Below are positions 1 through 7,978 of a stretch of 64,000 bases of DNA, piece after piece (position 1 is the first letter of the stretch; every line of letters starts with the position of its first letter). Origin of the DNA: Kribbella pratensis. GTDB taxonomy: Bacteria > Actinomycetota > Actinomycetes > Propionibacteriales > Kribbellaceae. The position numbers and the translations under genes are program-made. Under the pieces are notes generated by a model, which was not told where the DNA came from, searched no databases, and saw only the letters and a list, made by a program, of their open reading frames with translations. Location of the stretch: the NCBI RefSeq assembly GCF_004365355.1, contig NZ_SODP01000001.1:3098481-3162480 (forward strand), read 5' to 3'.

Positions 1-742
1 CATCGGCTGACAAGAGGTCGGCCAGGTCGCGGACCACGACGTCGGCGCCGTGCGACTTCAGCTCGGCGGCCTGGCCGACGCGGTCCACTCCGACCACGTA
101 CCCGAAGTGGCCGGAGCGACCGGCCGATACACCGGCCAGCGCGTCCTCGAACACGGCCGCCTCGGACGGGTCGAGGCCGAAGCGCTTGGCCGCTGCGAGG
201 AACGTGTCCGGCGCCGGCTTGCCCTTCAGGCCTTCGGTCCGGATCGTCACGCCGTCGACGATCTGCTCGACGTACTTGGCGAGTCCGGTGACGTCCAGCA
301 CCTCGCGGGTGTTCGCGCTCGACGACACCACCGCACGGCGGAGCCCGGCCTGCTCGGCTGCCTGAAGGTACTGCCTCGAGCCTTCGAACACGTGCACGCC
401 CTCGGTCCGGATCCGGCGCTGGACGGCTTCGTTCTTCCGGTTGCCGAGGCCGTTCACCGTCATGGCGTCCGGCGGATCGTCGGCGGCGCCCACAGGCAGC
501 GTGATGCCACGCGCGGCCAGGAAGTCCCGCACCCCGTCCGCCCGTGGCTTGCCGTCGACATAGGCGTCGTACTCCGCCCGGGCGTCGAAGGCCTTGAAGG
601 CGATCCCGTGTTGCTCCGAATAGGCGCGGAGGAACTCGTCGAACATCTCTTTCCACGCGGCGGCATGGACGGCAGCGGTGTCGGTCAGCACACCATCCAG
701 GTCGAAGAGACAGGCCCGGATCCCCGCAGGTAGTCCCAGCAT
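1..742 (-). CDS. HAD hydrolase, beta-phosphoglucomutase-like (3' end outside window)
   Basis: The reading frame starts at an ATG at 742 and stays open to the left edge (about 247 codons visible), so the C-terminus is missing. The N-terminus carries the HAD motif I DLDG (Asp14 nucleophile, Asp16), followed by a helical cap. A VVSSS motif II and a KPAPDTF motif III region are followed by an acidic FEDA motif IV. This order fits subfamily IA beta-phosphoglucomutase-like phosphatases or mutases acting on hexose phosphates. The exact substrate cannot be read from the sequence. A -10-like element sits 7 nt before the ATG, suggesting a leaderless mRNA. Confidence 0.85.
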   Translation of the reverse strand, partial: MLGLPAGIRACLFDLDGVLTDTAAVHAAAWKEMFDEFLRAYSEQHGIAFKAFDARAEYDAYVDGKPRADGVRDFLAARGITLPVGAADDPPDAMTVNGLGNRKNEAVQRRIRTEGVHVFEGSRQYLQAAEQAGLRRAVVSSSANTREVLDVTGLAKYVEQIVDGVTIRTEGLKGKPAPDTFLAAAKRFGLDPSEAAVFEDALAGVSAGRSGHFGYVVGVDRVGQAAELKSHGADVVVRDLADLLSAD

Positions 743-749
743 GACCACT

Positions 750-755
750 ACCCTA
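750..755 (-). promoter_or_regulatory. -10 element of leaderless promoter for the HAD gene
   Basis: TAGGGT on the minus strand lies 7 nt upstream of the ATG at 742. It overlaps the stop codon of the upstream sigma-factor gene. No Shine-Dalgarno sequence is visible. The arrangement matches the TANNNT-N7-ATG pattern of actinobacterial leaderless transcripts. Confidence 0.5.
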
Positions 756-1718
756 GGGGGTCAGCTGGTCCGGGAGGCCAAAGGCGGGGAAACGGGAGTA
801 GCCGAAGGTGGTGATCTCGACGATCTTGTGGTCGCTGACCCACAGCACGTCGAGCTTGAACGCCCGCCACACCGTGTCCCCCGGACGCATCAGATACGAC
901 GCTGCCGCGGGCAACCGGTTTGCCGCGGTCGGCACCAACCGCCACTCGCCGTCGCGCTTCGGCCCCATGCCCCGCTCGAACAACGGAAGGCACGCGGTCA
1001 GGCCGGTGAACGTCAACTGGTCAGGCGGCATCGAGATCCGCAGGTCTTCGGCCGCGATCGCGATCGCCGCCGCCGCGTCACACCGCTGGTGCGCGTCGAT
1101 GAAGCGATCCAGCACCTCGCGCTCCTCGGCCGTCGGGCGTGGTGCACTCCACTCGGAGCGTCGGGCCGGCAGGCGTTGCTGCATCGTCACGCGGGCGCGC
1201 TGGAGCGCACTGTTGGCCGCGGCAACGCTGGTGTCCAGCAGACCGGCGGTCTCCGACGCGGACCAGCCGAGGACGTCGCGCGCGATCAGTGCGGCGCGCT
1301 GACGAGCAGGCAACGCCTGCAGGGCGATCAGGAACGTGAGCTCGATCGTCTCCCGGTCCACGACGACCGCGTCGGGCTGATCGGCCGGCGGAGCGATCTC
1401 GTCGAGCAACCGGTCCGGGTAGGGCTGGAGCCACGCCATGTCGCCGGGCGACGTACTGCGCCGGGTCTGTCGCCGGTTGACGTCCAGGCACACGTTGGTC
1501 GCGATCCGGTACAGCCAGGCGCGGAAGTAGGTCCGCCCGTCGTACTGATCGCGGCTGCGCCACGCCCGCAGCAGCGTCTCCTGCACGGCGTCCTCGGCAT
1601 CGTCGTACGACGCGAGCATGCGATAGCAATGCACGTGGAGCTCGCGCCGGTGCCGGCCCGCGAGGTCGGCGAACGCGGCCTCGTCGCCCGCGAACGCCGC
1701 CTCTTCCAGCGTCGTCAT
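753..1718 (-). CDS. ECF-type RNA polymerase sigma factor with C-terminal SnoaL-like domain
   Basis: This is a 321-residue sigma-70 family protein. Region 2 lies at about residues 12-90 with the [14 protein letters not shown] signature near 40-53. Region 4 helix-turn-helix lies near 135-180 ([11 protein letters not shown]). The last about 120 residues resemble an NTF2/SnoaL fold, as in the TIGR02960-type long ECF factors, where this extension modulates activity. The ATG at 1718 is chosen because it overlaps the stop codon of the upstream VOC gene by 4 nt (ATGA), implying translational coupling. A longer in-frame extension only shadows the VOC gene. The target promoters are unknown. Confidence 0.9.
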   Translation of the reverse strand: MTTLEEAAFAGDEAAFADLAGRHRRELHVHCYRMLASYDDAEDAVQETLLRAWRSRDQYDGRTYFRAWLYRIATNVCLDVNRRQTRRSTSPGDMAWLQPYPDRLLDEIAPPADQPDAVVVDRETIELTFLIALQALPARQRAALIARDVLGWSASETAGLLDTSVAAANSALQRARVTMQQRLPARRSEWSAPRPTAEEREVLDRFIDAHQRCDAAAAIAIAAEDLRISMPPDQLTFTGLTACLPLFERGMGPKRDGEWRLVPTAANRLPAAASYLMRPGDTVWRAFKLDVLWVSDHKIVEITTFGYSRFPAFGLPDQLTP

Positions 1719-2128
1719 GACTGGTGCCCGACCTCCTGGACGGTCCAGTTGTTGCCGTCCGGGTCTTCGAAGGACAGGAAGCTGTTGTAGTCGGAGCGGT
1801 CGGGGTGCACACCGTCCTGTTTGCCCTGGGTGCCGAAGTGGAAGGGCTCGCTGACGTCCACGCCACGGCCGACCAGCTCGGCGCGGGCCGCCTCGATGTC
1901 CTTTACCACCAGGTGGGTGCCCTGGTAGCTGCCCGGCTTCGCCGAGGTGACGCCGGTCCCGATCGTGATCGAGCACGCCGACCCGGGCGGGGTCAGTTGC
2001 ACGACCCGGAACGAGTCGCCGGCCCGGTGGTCCACGTCCTCGGCGAACCCGAGCTGGTCGGTGTAGAACTTCTTCGCCCGATCCACGTCCGACACCGGCA
2101 CGATCACGAGCTCGAGTTTCCAGTCCAT
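1715..2128 (-). CDS. VOC-family (glyoxalase/bleomycin-resistance-like) protein
   Basis: A 137-residue single vicinal-oxygen-chelate protein. It has the two beta-alpha-beta-beta-beta halves expected of the family: MDWKLELVIVPVSD at the N-terminus and a C-terminal FEDPDGNNW motif, which is typical of glyoxalase-like proteins. A GGGAGG Shine-Dalgarno precedes the ATG at 2128. Its stop codon overlaps the ECF sigma start by 4 nt, so the two are probably one operon, VOC gene first. Substrate and whether it is an enzyme or a binding protein are not determinable. Confidence 0.85.
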   Translation of the reverse strand: MDWKLELVIVPVSDVDRAKKFYTDQLGFAEDVDHRAGDSFRVVQLTPPGSACSITIGTGVTSAKPGSYQGTHLVVKDIEAARAELVGRGVDVSEPFHFGTQGKQDGVHPDRSDYNSFLSFEDPDGNNWTVQEVGHQS

Positions 2129-2223
2129 CTGCGGCCTCCCGCGGTCACGGTCGGTCCCAGTCTGACCGACATCGATGACCGTGTAACGACGGCCGGACCA
2201 CAAACTCATCGGTCCGTCGATGA

Positions 2224-3234
2224 CTACTTCGTCGCGGCCCCGAAGATCTGCGCGAACCAGTCGAGCTGGGCCAGCTGCTGGTACGTCTGGCCGCCCTCGT
2301 GGTCGTTGTACTGGTAGACCTCGATGTCCTTCTGCTCGCTCCCGGTGGCGCCGTAGTGGTTGTACGCCGCGAACACCGTCGACGGCGGGCAGGTCGCATC
2401 CATCAGCGCGACCGAGAACAGCGTGGGCGCCGTGGCGAGCCGGCCGAGGTTGACGCCGTCGAAGTAGCTCAGCGTCCGCAGTGCCGCGTCGACGTCCTGC
2501 CGGAACCCCTTCAGGTACCGCGTGATCTCGCCGTACGGGTCCTTGTCGGTGATCTGCAGCGCCCGCTCGAAGTGACACAGGAACGGTACGTCGGGCGCGC
2601 AGCCGAGCAGCTCGATACCGGCGATCGGTGCGAGACCGGCCGCGGCGATCGAGATGCCGCCGCCCTGGCTGCCGCCGGTGACGATCAGCTTGTCCGGGTC
2701 GACCAGCGGCGACGTCTTCACCGCGTCGAGCGCGCGGACCGCGTCGATGAACACCCGCCGGTAGTAATAGGTCTCCGGGTTGGTGATACCCGCGGTCATG
2801 AAGCCCGGCGTGTGGTTGAGACCGGCATGCGGCGTGTCGTCCGGCGTGGCGTCCAGACCGCCGGCGCCGTAGCTCTGACCGCGGGTGTCCATCACGAAGT
2901 GGGCGTAGCCGGCCTGCGCCCACAGCGTGGTCGCGTGCGGGAAGCCACGGCCGCCGGAGTAGCCGTGGTACTGCACGACGGTCGGCAGCGGGCCGGTGGC
3001 GCCTGCCGGCACGTGCAGCCAGCCCTTGACCGGCGTCCCGCCGAAGCCGGCGTACGTGACGTCGTAGGTGTCGATCAGCGCCAGCTTGTTGTCGATCAGC
3101 GTGAACGAGGCGGACAGGTCGTCGGTGCGCGCCTTCTCGATGGAACGGCGCCAGAAGTCGACCAGGTCGGCGGGCGCGGCCACCTCGGGCCGGTACTCGC
3201 GGAGCTTGTCGAGGGAAAGGTCGAACATGGCCAT
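2224..3234 (-). CDS. Acetylxylan esterase / cephalosporin-C deacetylase family (copy A)
   Basis: A 336-residue alpha/beta-hydrolase of the AXE1/CE7 type, which removes acetyl groups from xylo-oligosaccharides and other small esters. The nucleophile elbow is GGSQGG with Ser189. Asp279 (LMDATCPPS) and His312 (NDHEGG) complete the triad, and RGQ near 118-120 is the CE7 hallmark. There is no signal peptide, so a cytoplasmic enzyme is likely. The MAMFD start at 3234 is preferred because copy B (33350-34339) has the same N-terminus. Hand alignment of the two copies gives about 240 identities in the first 290 residues. A TAGGTT box lies 8 nt upstream of the start. Confidence 0.9.
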   Translation of the reverse strand: MAMFDLSLDKLREYRPEVAAPADLVDFWRRSIEKARTDDLSASFTLIDNKLALIDTYDVTYAGFGGTPVKGWLHVPAGATGPLPTVVQYHGYSGGRGFPHATTLWAQAGYAHFVMDTRGQSYGAGGLDATPDDTPHAGLNHTPGFMTAGITNPETYYYRRVFIDAVRALDAVKTSPLVDPDKLIVTGGSQGGGISIAAAGLAPIAGIELLGCAPDVPFLCHFERALQITDKDPYGEITRYLKGFRQDVDAALRTLSYFDGVNLGRLATAPTLFSVALMDATCPPSTVFAAYNHYGATGSEQKDIEVYQYNDHEGGQTYQQLAQLDWFAQIFGAATK

Positions 3235-3242
3235 GAGCGACA

Positions 3243-3248
3243 AACCTA
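3243..3248 (-). promoter_or_regulatory. -10 element near start of acetylxylan esterase copy A
   Basis: TAGGTT on the minus strand, 8 nt upstream of the ATG at 3234. No Shine-Dalgarno is visible. It is consistent with leaderless or near-leaderless initiation, as at several other genes here. Confidence 0.4.
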
Positions 3249-3391
3249 CGCCCACCGGAGCCGTGTCGGTAAACGATCTCCGATAGCGGACAAAGTCACG
3301 AACGAGCACACCCAACGCCGCCGCACAGGACGTCTGGAGGCCAGCCAGTGGCGGATGCGAGCCGGCCGGCCGCTCGTGTTCGGTAAGCGGC

Positions 3392-4102
3392 ATGACACTT
3401 CAAGGCATGACAGTTCTGGTCGTCGGCCGGGGCGGCGGCATCGCCCGCGCGGTCACGCTGGCCGCACGGGACGCCGGCGCACAGGTCGTCGCCGCGGGTC
3501 GCAATCAGGACAAGCTGAAGGCGGCGTACGACGGTGAGCCGGGCATCACCACCGAGTACGTCGACCTGACCGACGAGGCTTCGATCGCGGCGCTCGGCGA
3601 GCGGCTCGGGACCGTCGACCACATCGTCTCAACCGCGTCGGCCCGGGCCCGCGGGAAGGTCGCGGACCTCGACCGGGACGCGGTGCGGGCGTCGTTCGAC
3701 ACGAAGGTGATCGGCCCGCTGATGCTCGCCAAGCACCTCGCGCCGCGGATCAACGCGGGCGGCTCGCTGACGATCTTCTCCGGTGTCGCGGCGGCGAAGA
3801 TCGCCGTCGGCACGCTCGCGGTCGCGATCACCAACGGCGCGGCCGACGTCCTCGCGCGCTCACTGGCGCTGGAGCTGGCGCCGGTGCGGGTGAACGCGAT
3901 CTCCCCCGGCGTCATCGACACCGGTGCGTGGGACGGGCTCGGCGCACGTAAGGACGACTACTTCCGGGACGTCAGCGAACGCAACCCGGCCCGACGGATC
4001 GGTACTGCGGACGACGTCGCGCAGACCGTCCTGTTCGCGATGACCAACAGCTTCGTGACCGGTACGACGCTGCGCGTGGACGGCGGCGAACCGCTGACCT
4101 GA
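3392..4102 (+). CDS. SDR-family protein lacking the canonical YxxxK
   Basis: A 236-residue Rossmann-fold short-chain dehydrogenase/reductase homologue. The glycine-rich loop is VGRGGGIA near residues 11-18. The C-terminal half is recognisable (LALELAPVRVNAISPG, DDVAQTVLFA, VTGTTLRVDGG). At the position of the catalytic YxxxK, aligned on the following helix, the sequence reads VAITN, so Tyr and Lys are Val and Asn. The protein may be non-catalytic or a divergent reductase. A second ATG at 3407 is an alternative start. It diverges from esterase copy A and its stop abuts the stop of the next gene without any gap. Confidence 0.8.
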   Translation: MTLQGMTVLVVGRGGGIARAVTLAARDAGAQVVAAGRNQDKLKAAYDGEPGITTEYVDLTDEASIAALGERLGTVDHIVSTASARARGKVADLDRDAVRASFDTKVIGPLMLAKHLAPRINAGGSLTIFSGVAAAKIAVGTLAVAITNGAADVLARSLALELAPVRVNAISPGVIDTGAWDGLGARKDDYFRDVSERNPARRIGTADDVAQTVLFAMTNSFVTGTTLRVDGGEPLT

Positions 4103-5137
4103 CTACGGAGCCGCGAGGCCGAAGCCGGGCTCCTCGGACAGGACGACGTACCCGTCCTCGAGCGTGTACGCATCGGGTCCCGGGACACCTTCGACGATCG
4201 GGATGTTGCCGAGGCCGGCTGCGAGGTGGGCGGCGTACAGGGTCTTGAGCGGGACTCCCCAGGCGTGCGGTGAGGCTTCGGAGGCGAGTTGCGGCATGGT
4301 GCGACGCCAGGCGGTGAGGCCGTGGCCGATGACGTCCATCAGGGCCACGTCGACGAGACCTTCACCGGCCAGACGGAGGACGTGGTCCACATCTGGGTCG
4401 TACTCGCCGTCGGCAAGCTTCGGCCGGTTCGTCATCGTCTGCAGGCGTTCGCGGAGCGCCTGCAGATCAGGCCGGCGTTCCTGGAACGGTTCCTCGATCC
4501 AGTACAGATCGCAGTCGGCGACGCCGTCGAGGTACTCGAACAGGCCGTTGAGGGTGAACCCGTCGTTGCCGTCGACAAGGATCCCGGCGTCCGGGTACAG
4601 CTCACGCGTCAGCCGGGTCACCTCGATGTCGCGCGCCAGGCCGGCCCGCGAATCCATCCAGCGGTGGCCGCGGCCGATCTTCAGCTTGAAGTCGCGGAAC
4701 CCGAAGGTGTGGTCCTGCGCGAGATTCGTCCGGATCGCCTCCAGCCCGTGGTCGAGGTCGTCGAAGTAGATGCCGCCGCTGTAGCAACGCACCCGGGTCG
4801 GGCCGTGGCCGCCGAGCATCGCATAGACCGGTACGTCGAGGATCCGGGCCGCGAGGTCGTGCAGCGGGTAGTCCAGGAACTCCGCCGCCGGGTCGATCAC
4901 GCCGCGATCCGGGTCGATCAGCTCGGCCAGGTTGCGACCGATCAGCGCGCGCGGGTTGGCGTCGCACAGCGGCAGACCCCAGCCGGTGGCGCCGCGATCG
5001 GTCTCCACGACGTAGACCGTTTGCTTGCCGCCGTTCCCGTGGCTGCCGAGGAACGAGTTGCGACCGATCGTGCGGAGGTAGTCGTAGCGGTGGTCGGCGG
5101 TCGTGATCGAGCGGATGACGTGGCTGGCGAGGGTCAT
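4103..5137 (-). CDS. Enolase-superfamily enzyme (mandelate racemase/muconate lactonizing type)
   Basis: A 344-residue protein of the enolase superfamily, which abstracts a proton alpha to a carboxylate on acid sugars or related acids. Visible hallmarks are a KLKIGRG motif (KxK catalytic pair), DGNDGF with the first metal-binding Asp, WIEEPF with the second ligand, and a third acidic ligand region near LADGEYD. The C-terminal catalytic region is less typical, so the reaction (dehydration, racemisation or epimerisation) cannot be named. It follows the DUF4037 gene with only 3 nt between, suggesting co-transcription. Confidence 0.85.
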   Translation of the reverse strand: MTLASHVIRSITTADHRYDYLRTIGRNSFLGSHGNGGKQTVYVVETDRGATGWGLPLCDANPRALIGRNLAELIDPDRGVIDPAAEFLDYPLHDLAARILDVPVYAMLGGHGPTRVRCYSGGIYFDDLDHGLEAIRTNLAQDHTFGFRDFKLKIGRGHRWMDSRAGLARDIEVTRLTRELYPDAGILVDGNDGFTLNGLFEYLDGVADCDLYWIEEPFQERRPDLQALRERLQTMTNRPKLADGEYDPDVDHVLRLAGEGLVDVALMDVIGHGLTAWRRTMPQLASEASPHAWGVPLKTLYAAHLAAGLGNIPIVEGVPGPDAYTLEDGYVVLSEEPGFGLAAP

Positions 5138-5140
5138 CGC

Positions 5141-6160
5141 TCAACGATAGACAGCGACGAACTTGCGGAACGCCTCCGGATTGCTGAGGACGTCGGTGTT
5201 GTCGGCGAACTGATCGATCGATCCGATCAACCCGCAGCGCGCCACCGCATCGTCGGTGACTGTCGCCAGACACGCACGCACGAAGCGGCCCGCATCGATC
5301 ACCTGCGCCGGCCGAGTGAAATACGGCCGTGGCGCCGGGTCGAGCTCCTCGGTGACGCCGAGCGCGTTGTGGCGACGCGCGACCAGCTCGTACGCCGTGA
5401 CGAGCGCCTGCTCACGATCAGCGAACCGCACGGCCGCGGTCGCGTCGGCGAGCGCTTGGTCCAGTCCGTCGGCGTGATCGAGCCGCGCGAACGCCGTGCC
5501 CAGCCATTTCGTGTACGGCGCATAGGTGCGGGATTGCAGCAGCGCCAAGCGCATCACGTCACGCACCAGGCGAGCTGTGACAACCCGCGACCCGAGCTCG
5601 TCTCCCACCTCGTACGTGCGCTGGACGAACGCCTCCTCCTGCGCGATCCGCGACCACTGGCAGGCGAGCAGCCAGCGCCAGATCTGGTCCGGGTACCAGC
5701 CGAGCGCATCGCGTACTGCGGCCAGCCGACCGTCGTCGGCGTACACCTGACCAGCGACGACGCCCAAGATCTGCTGCTGCGGCGTGACCAACCAGTCCGC
5801 GATACCGATGCCCTGCGACGCATCGAATCCGAGCTGTCCGCGCAGCCAGTCGCCCAGCGTCGCGACCGTGACATGATGCACCGGCTCCTGACTGTCCCAG
5901 CCGAAGCGCACCGCATGCCCGTCGTACTCGTCCGGCAGTCCGTCGTCGACGGCTTTCCGTACCCGCTCGACCTCACCCGCATCCACCAGCACAACAACCC
6001 GCGGGCCCCACCCGTGGTCCGTCGAGCGTTCGGTGTCATACCCGAGCACATCCGACCCCCACCCAAGCAGCCCAGCCGCATACTCCACCTCCCCCACCAA
6101 AGGCGCGATCACGTCCGCGTGAAACCCGACCCCAATCTCCACCGCACTCCGGAAACTCAT
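5141..6160 (-). CDS. DUF4037-domain protein
   Basis: A 339-residue cytoplasmic protein. The C-terminal half has features I recognise from DUF4037: a WLVTPQQQILGVVAGQVYAD stretch, WRWLLACQWSRIAQEE, and GDELGSRVVTARLVRDVMRL followed by YAPYTKWLGTAF. The N-terminal part (DHGWGPRVVVLVD) resembles the nucleotidyltransferase-like GS-x-D/E region reported for this family, but I cannot assign an activity. The ATG at 6160 is preferred because it overlaps the methyltransferase stop by 4 nt. The methyltransferase lies immediately upstream, so the two are coupled. Confidence 0.8.
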   Translation of the reverse strand: MSFRSAVEIGVGFHADVIAPLVGEVEYAAGLLGWGSDVLGYDTERSTDHGWGPRVVVLVDAGEVERVRKAVDDGLPDEYDGHAVRFGWDSQEPVHHVTVATLGDWLRGQLGFDASQGIGIADWLVTPQQQILGVVAGQVYADDGRLAAVRDALGWYPDQIWRWLLACQWSRIAQEEAFVQRTYEVGDELGSRVVTARLVRDVMRLALLQSRTYAPYTKWLGTAFARLDHADGLDQALADATAAVRFADREQALVTAYELVARRHNALGVTEELDPAPRPYFTRPAQVIDAGRFVRACLATVTDDAVARCGLIGSIDQFADNTDVLSNPEAFRKFVAVYR

Positions 6161-6810
6161 GCCGCCTCCCCTCGACGCAGCACGGCCCATAAACCCCAGC
6201 CCGCATGAGACATCACCGCAGACCAGTCCTCTCGTGAAGCCTTCTCCAACGCGCCCAGCACGGTCTCGATCGGTACGTGATGCGGTGCGTCCTCACCGAG
6301 CGCGTTGGACCACACGACCACCCCGTCCGGCGTCAGCGTCCGCACAACCTCATCAGCAAACAGAGGTACGTCGGCCAGCACGACCGCCTGTGCCGACGCG
6401 TCGCCGGCGGGCAGTTGCGACGCATCTCCCAGGACACGCCACGCAGCAGGTGAACGACTGAGCATCGCCCAGGTCAGATCGAGGCTGATCACCTTCGGCC
6501 AGACGTCCTGGATGAGTGCGGAGAGCAGTCCGGTCCCGCAGCCGACCTCCAAGCACAGTCCGTCGGGCCACGGCCCACCACGCTGGAGTGCGTCGGCGAG
6601 CGGGACAGAGCGGTAGCCACCGCGGTCACCGTCCCAGACCGGAGCCAGCTCGGTGTAGCGGCGTACGACCTCGTCGGCCTGCTCGTGCGACCACGTGTCC
6701 GGGTGCTCGGCAAGCTCGCGCGAGGTGCGCTGGCTGGACGCTGCTTCGGGACGAACCGGCTTGCCAGGGTCCGCAGGGACTACCTGTGTCAGCTCCGTGA
6801 TCTGACCCAC
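6157..6810 (-). CDS. Class I SAM-dependent methyltransferase
   Basis: A 217-residue protein with the SAM-binding motif I CLEVGCGTG, an acidic motif II (ISLDLTWAML) and motif III (LGDASQLPAGDASAQAVV). The GTG at 6810 is chosen: an AAAGGTGG Shine-Dalgarno lies just upstream, and a longer frame would run into the divergent HAD gene. The N-terminal HEQADEVVRRYTELAPVWD region is typical of small-molecule methyltransferases. The gene is coupled to DUF4037 by ATGA overlap. The methyl acceptor is unknown. Confidence 0.85.
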   Translation of the reverse strand: MGQITELTQVVPADPGKPVRPEAASSQRTSRELAEHPDTWSHEQADEVVRRYTELAPVWDGDRGGYRSVPLADALQRGGPWPDGLCLEVGCGTGLLSALIQDVWPKVISLDLTWAMLSRSPAAWRVLGDASQLPAGDASAQAVVLADVPLFADEVVRTLTPDGVVVWSNALGEDAPHHVPIETVLGALEKASREDWSAVMSHAGWGLWAVLRRGEAA

Positions 6811-6840
6811 TAGGCCACCTTTCCAGTCTGAGAGCCCGTC

Positions 6841-6846
6841 TACAGT
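6841..6846 (+). promoter_or_regulatory. -10 element of leaderless promoter for HAD gene 6854
   Basis: TACAGT lies 7 nt before the ATG at 6854. No Shine-Dalgarno is present. This is the TANNNT-N7-ATG leaderless arrangement. Confidence 0.5.
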
Positions 6847-6853
6847 TGCCCAG

Positions 6854-7498
6854 ATGAAGGCTTCGCATGTGGTGTGGGACTGGAACGGGACGCTGCTCAA
6901 TGACAATCACGCCGTACTGGCCGCCGTCAACGAGGTTTGTGCCGGGTTCGGTCGGCCGGAACTCAGCTGGGGCGAGTGGCAGGCGGCGTACGCGCGGCCC
7001 ATGCAGGTCTCGTACGAGCAGATCCTGCAACGCACCCTCGACGAGGAGGAGTGGGCGCGGGTCGACAAGCTCTACCACGAGCGGTACGACGCGCTGCTGC
7101 ACACCTGTGAGCTTGCCAGCGGCACTCTCGACGTACTGCGGCAGTGCGCCGAGAGCGGACGGACGCAGTCGTTGCTGTCGATGTGGTTCCACGCGCGGCT
7201 GACTCCGACCGTCGAGCAGTACGGGCTTACGTCGTACTTCACCCGCATCGACGGGCTGGCCGCTGCCATCGGCGGTGGGTCGAAGGCCGACAGCCTCATC
7301 CGCCACCTCGAAGCACAACAGCTCGACCCGGCAACCGTCGTACTGATCGGCGATGTCGTGGACGACGGCGAGGCCGCCCAGGCAGCCGGCACCCAGTGCA
7401 TCCTCGTCTCGACCGGCGCAATGTCACGGTCATCCTTGGAGGCGACAGGCGCCCCCGTCACCAACTCGATCGCCGAGGCAATCCGCCGGCTGGGCTGA
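6854..7498 (+). CDS. HAD-family hydrolase (phosphatase-like)
   Basis: A 214-residue HAD protein. Motif I reads WDWNGTLL: the nucleophile Asp8 is present, but the usual second Asp is Asn. This DWNGTL form is seen in phosphoglycolate-phosphatase-like actinobacterial proteins. The later motifs are SLLSM (motif II), a Lys before ADSLIRHL (motif III) and VVLIGDVVDDGEAA (motif IV). It is probably a small-molecule phosphatase, with substrate unknown. It diverges from the methyltransferase gene and appears to be transcribed without a leader. Confidence 0.85.
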   Translation: MKASHVVWDWNGTLLNDNHAVLAAVNEVCAGFGRPELSWGEWQAAYARPMQVSYEQILQRTLDEEEWARVDKLYHERYDALLHTCELASGTLDVLRQCAESGRTQSLLSMWFHARLTPTVEQYGLTSYFTRIDGLAAAIGGGSKADSLIRHLEAQQLDPATVVLIGDVVDDGEAAQAAGTQCILVSTGAMSRSSLEATGAPVTNSIAEAIRRLG

Positions 7499-7515
7499 CC
7501 GAGCAGGTCCCCTTC

Positions 7516-7941
7516 TTACTCGCCGCTCTTCTTCGAGCGCAGGATGATCTTGGTGTCGGGCGTTGCGTGGGTGCCGCCGGCCGGTTGCTGCGAGACGACG
7601 ACCCAGTTGCGGTCGTTGATCAGCAGACGGCCCTGGCCGGTCGCATCCTCTTCGGTGAGGAAGTAGAAGCCGGCGGCTTGCATGGTGTCCTGGGCCAGTT
7701 GGTGGTTGAGGCCGACGACGTTCGGCACGACACCCGCCTCGACGGACGGCCGCGGCGCACTGCTCTGCGGAGCAGTAGTCTGCGGCGTGCTGGCTCCGGG
7801 TGCGGTCACCGTCTGCGTGACCGTCACGGTCGCCGTGGGTTGAGCCCTGGCCGTGCCGGAAGCTCCGCACGCCGTCAGCAGGAGCAGCGAGCCGAGCGCA
7901 AGCACCAACCATCCCCGAGCCACCAGATACCAATACCCCAT
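7516..7941 (-). CDS. PASTA-domain lipoprotein
   Basis: A 141-residue predicted lipoprotein. A hydrophobic signal segment ends in the lipobox LLTAC (Cys25). A Thr/Pro/Ser-rich linker to about residue 65 follows, then one PASTA-like domain (VPNVVGLNHQLAQDTMQAAG to the SQQPAGG motif). PASTA domains bind peptidoglycan fragments or beta-lactams in serine kinases and penicillin-binding proteins. Here the domain stands alone on the outer face of the membrane. A GTG at 7923 is an alternative start that would widen the narrow gap to the divergent nagA. Confidence 0.8.
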   Translation of the reverse strand: MGYWYLVARGWLVLALGSLLLLTACGASGTARAQPTATVTVTQTVTAPGASTPQTTAPQSSAPRPSVEAGVVPNVVGLNHQLAQDTMQAAGFYFLTEEDATGQGRLLINDRNWVVVSQQPAGGTHATPDTKIILRSKKSGE

Positions 7942-7978
7942 TCGCCAAAAGACCTAACAAGCTGTAGTTGTGTCAGCT

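Noticed and set aside
50..733. Long open frame on the plus strand opposite the HAD gene
   Set aside because: Its composition is that of an antisense shadow; the minus strand carries a clear HAD motif set and start signal.
4289..6208. 639-codon plus-strand open frame across the enolase and DUF4037 genes
   Set aside because: Spans two real minus-strand genes and shows no domain. Stop codons are rare by chance at this GC content.
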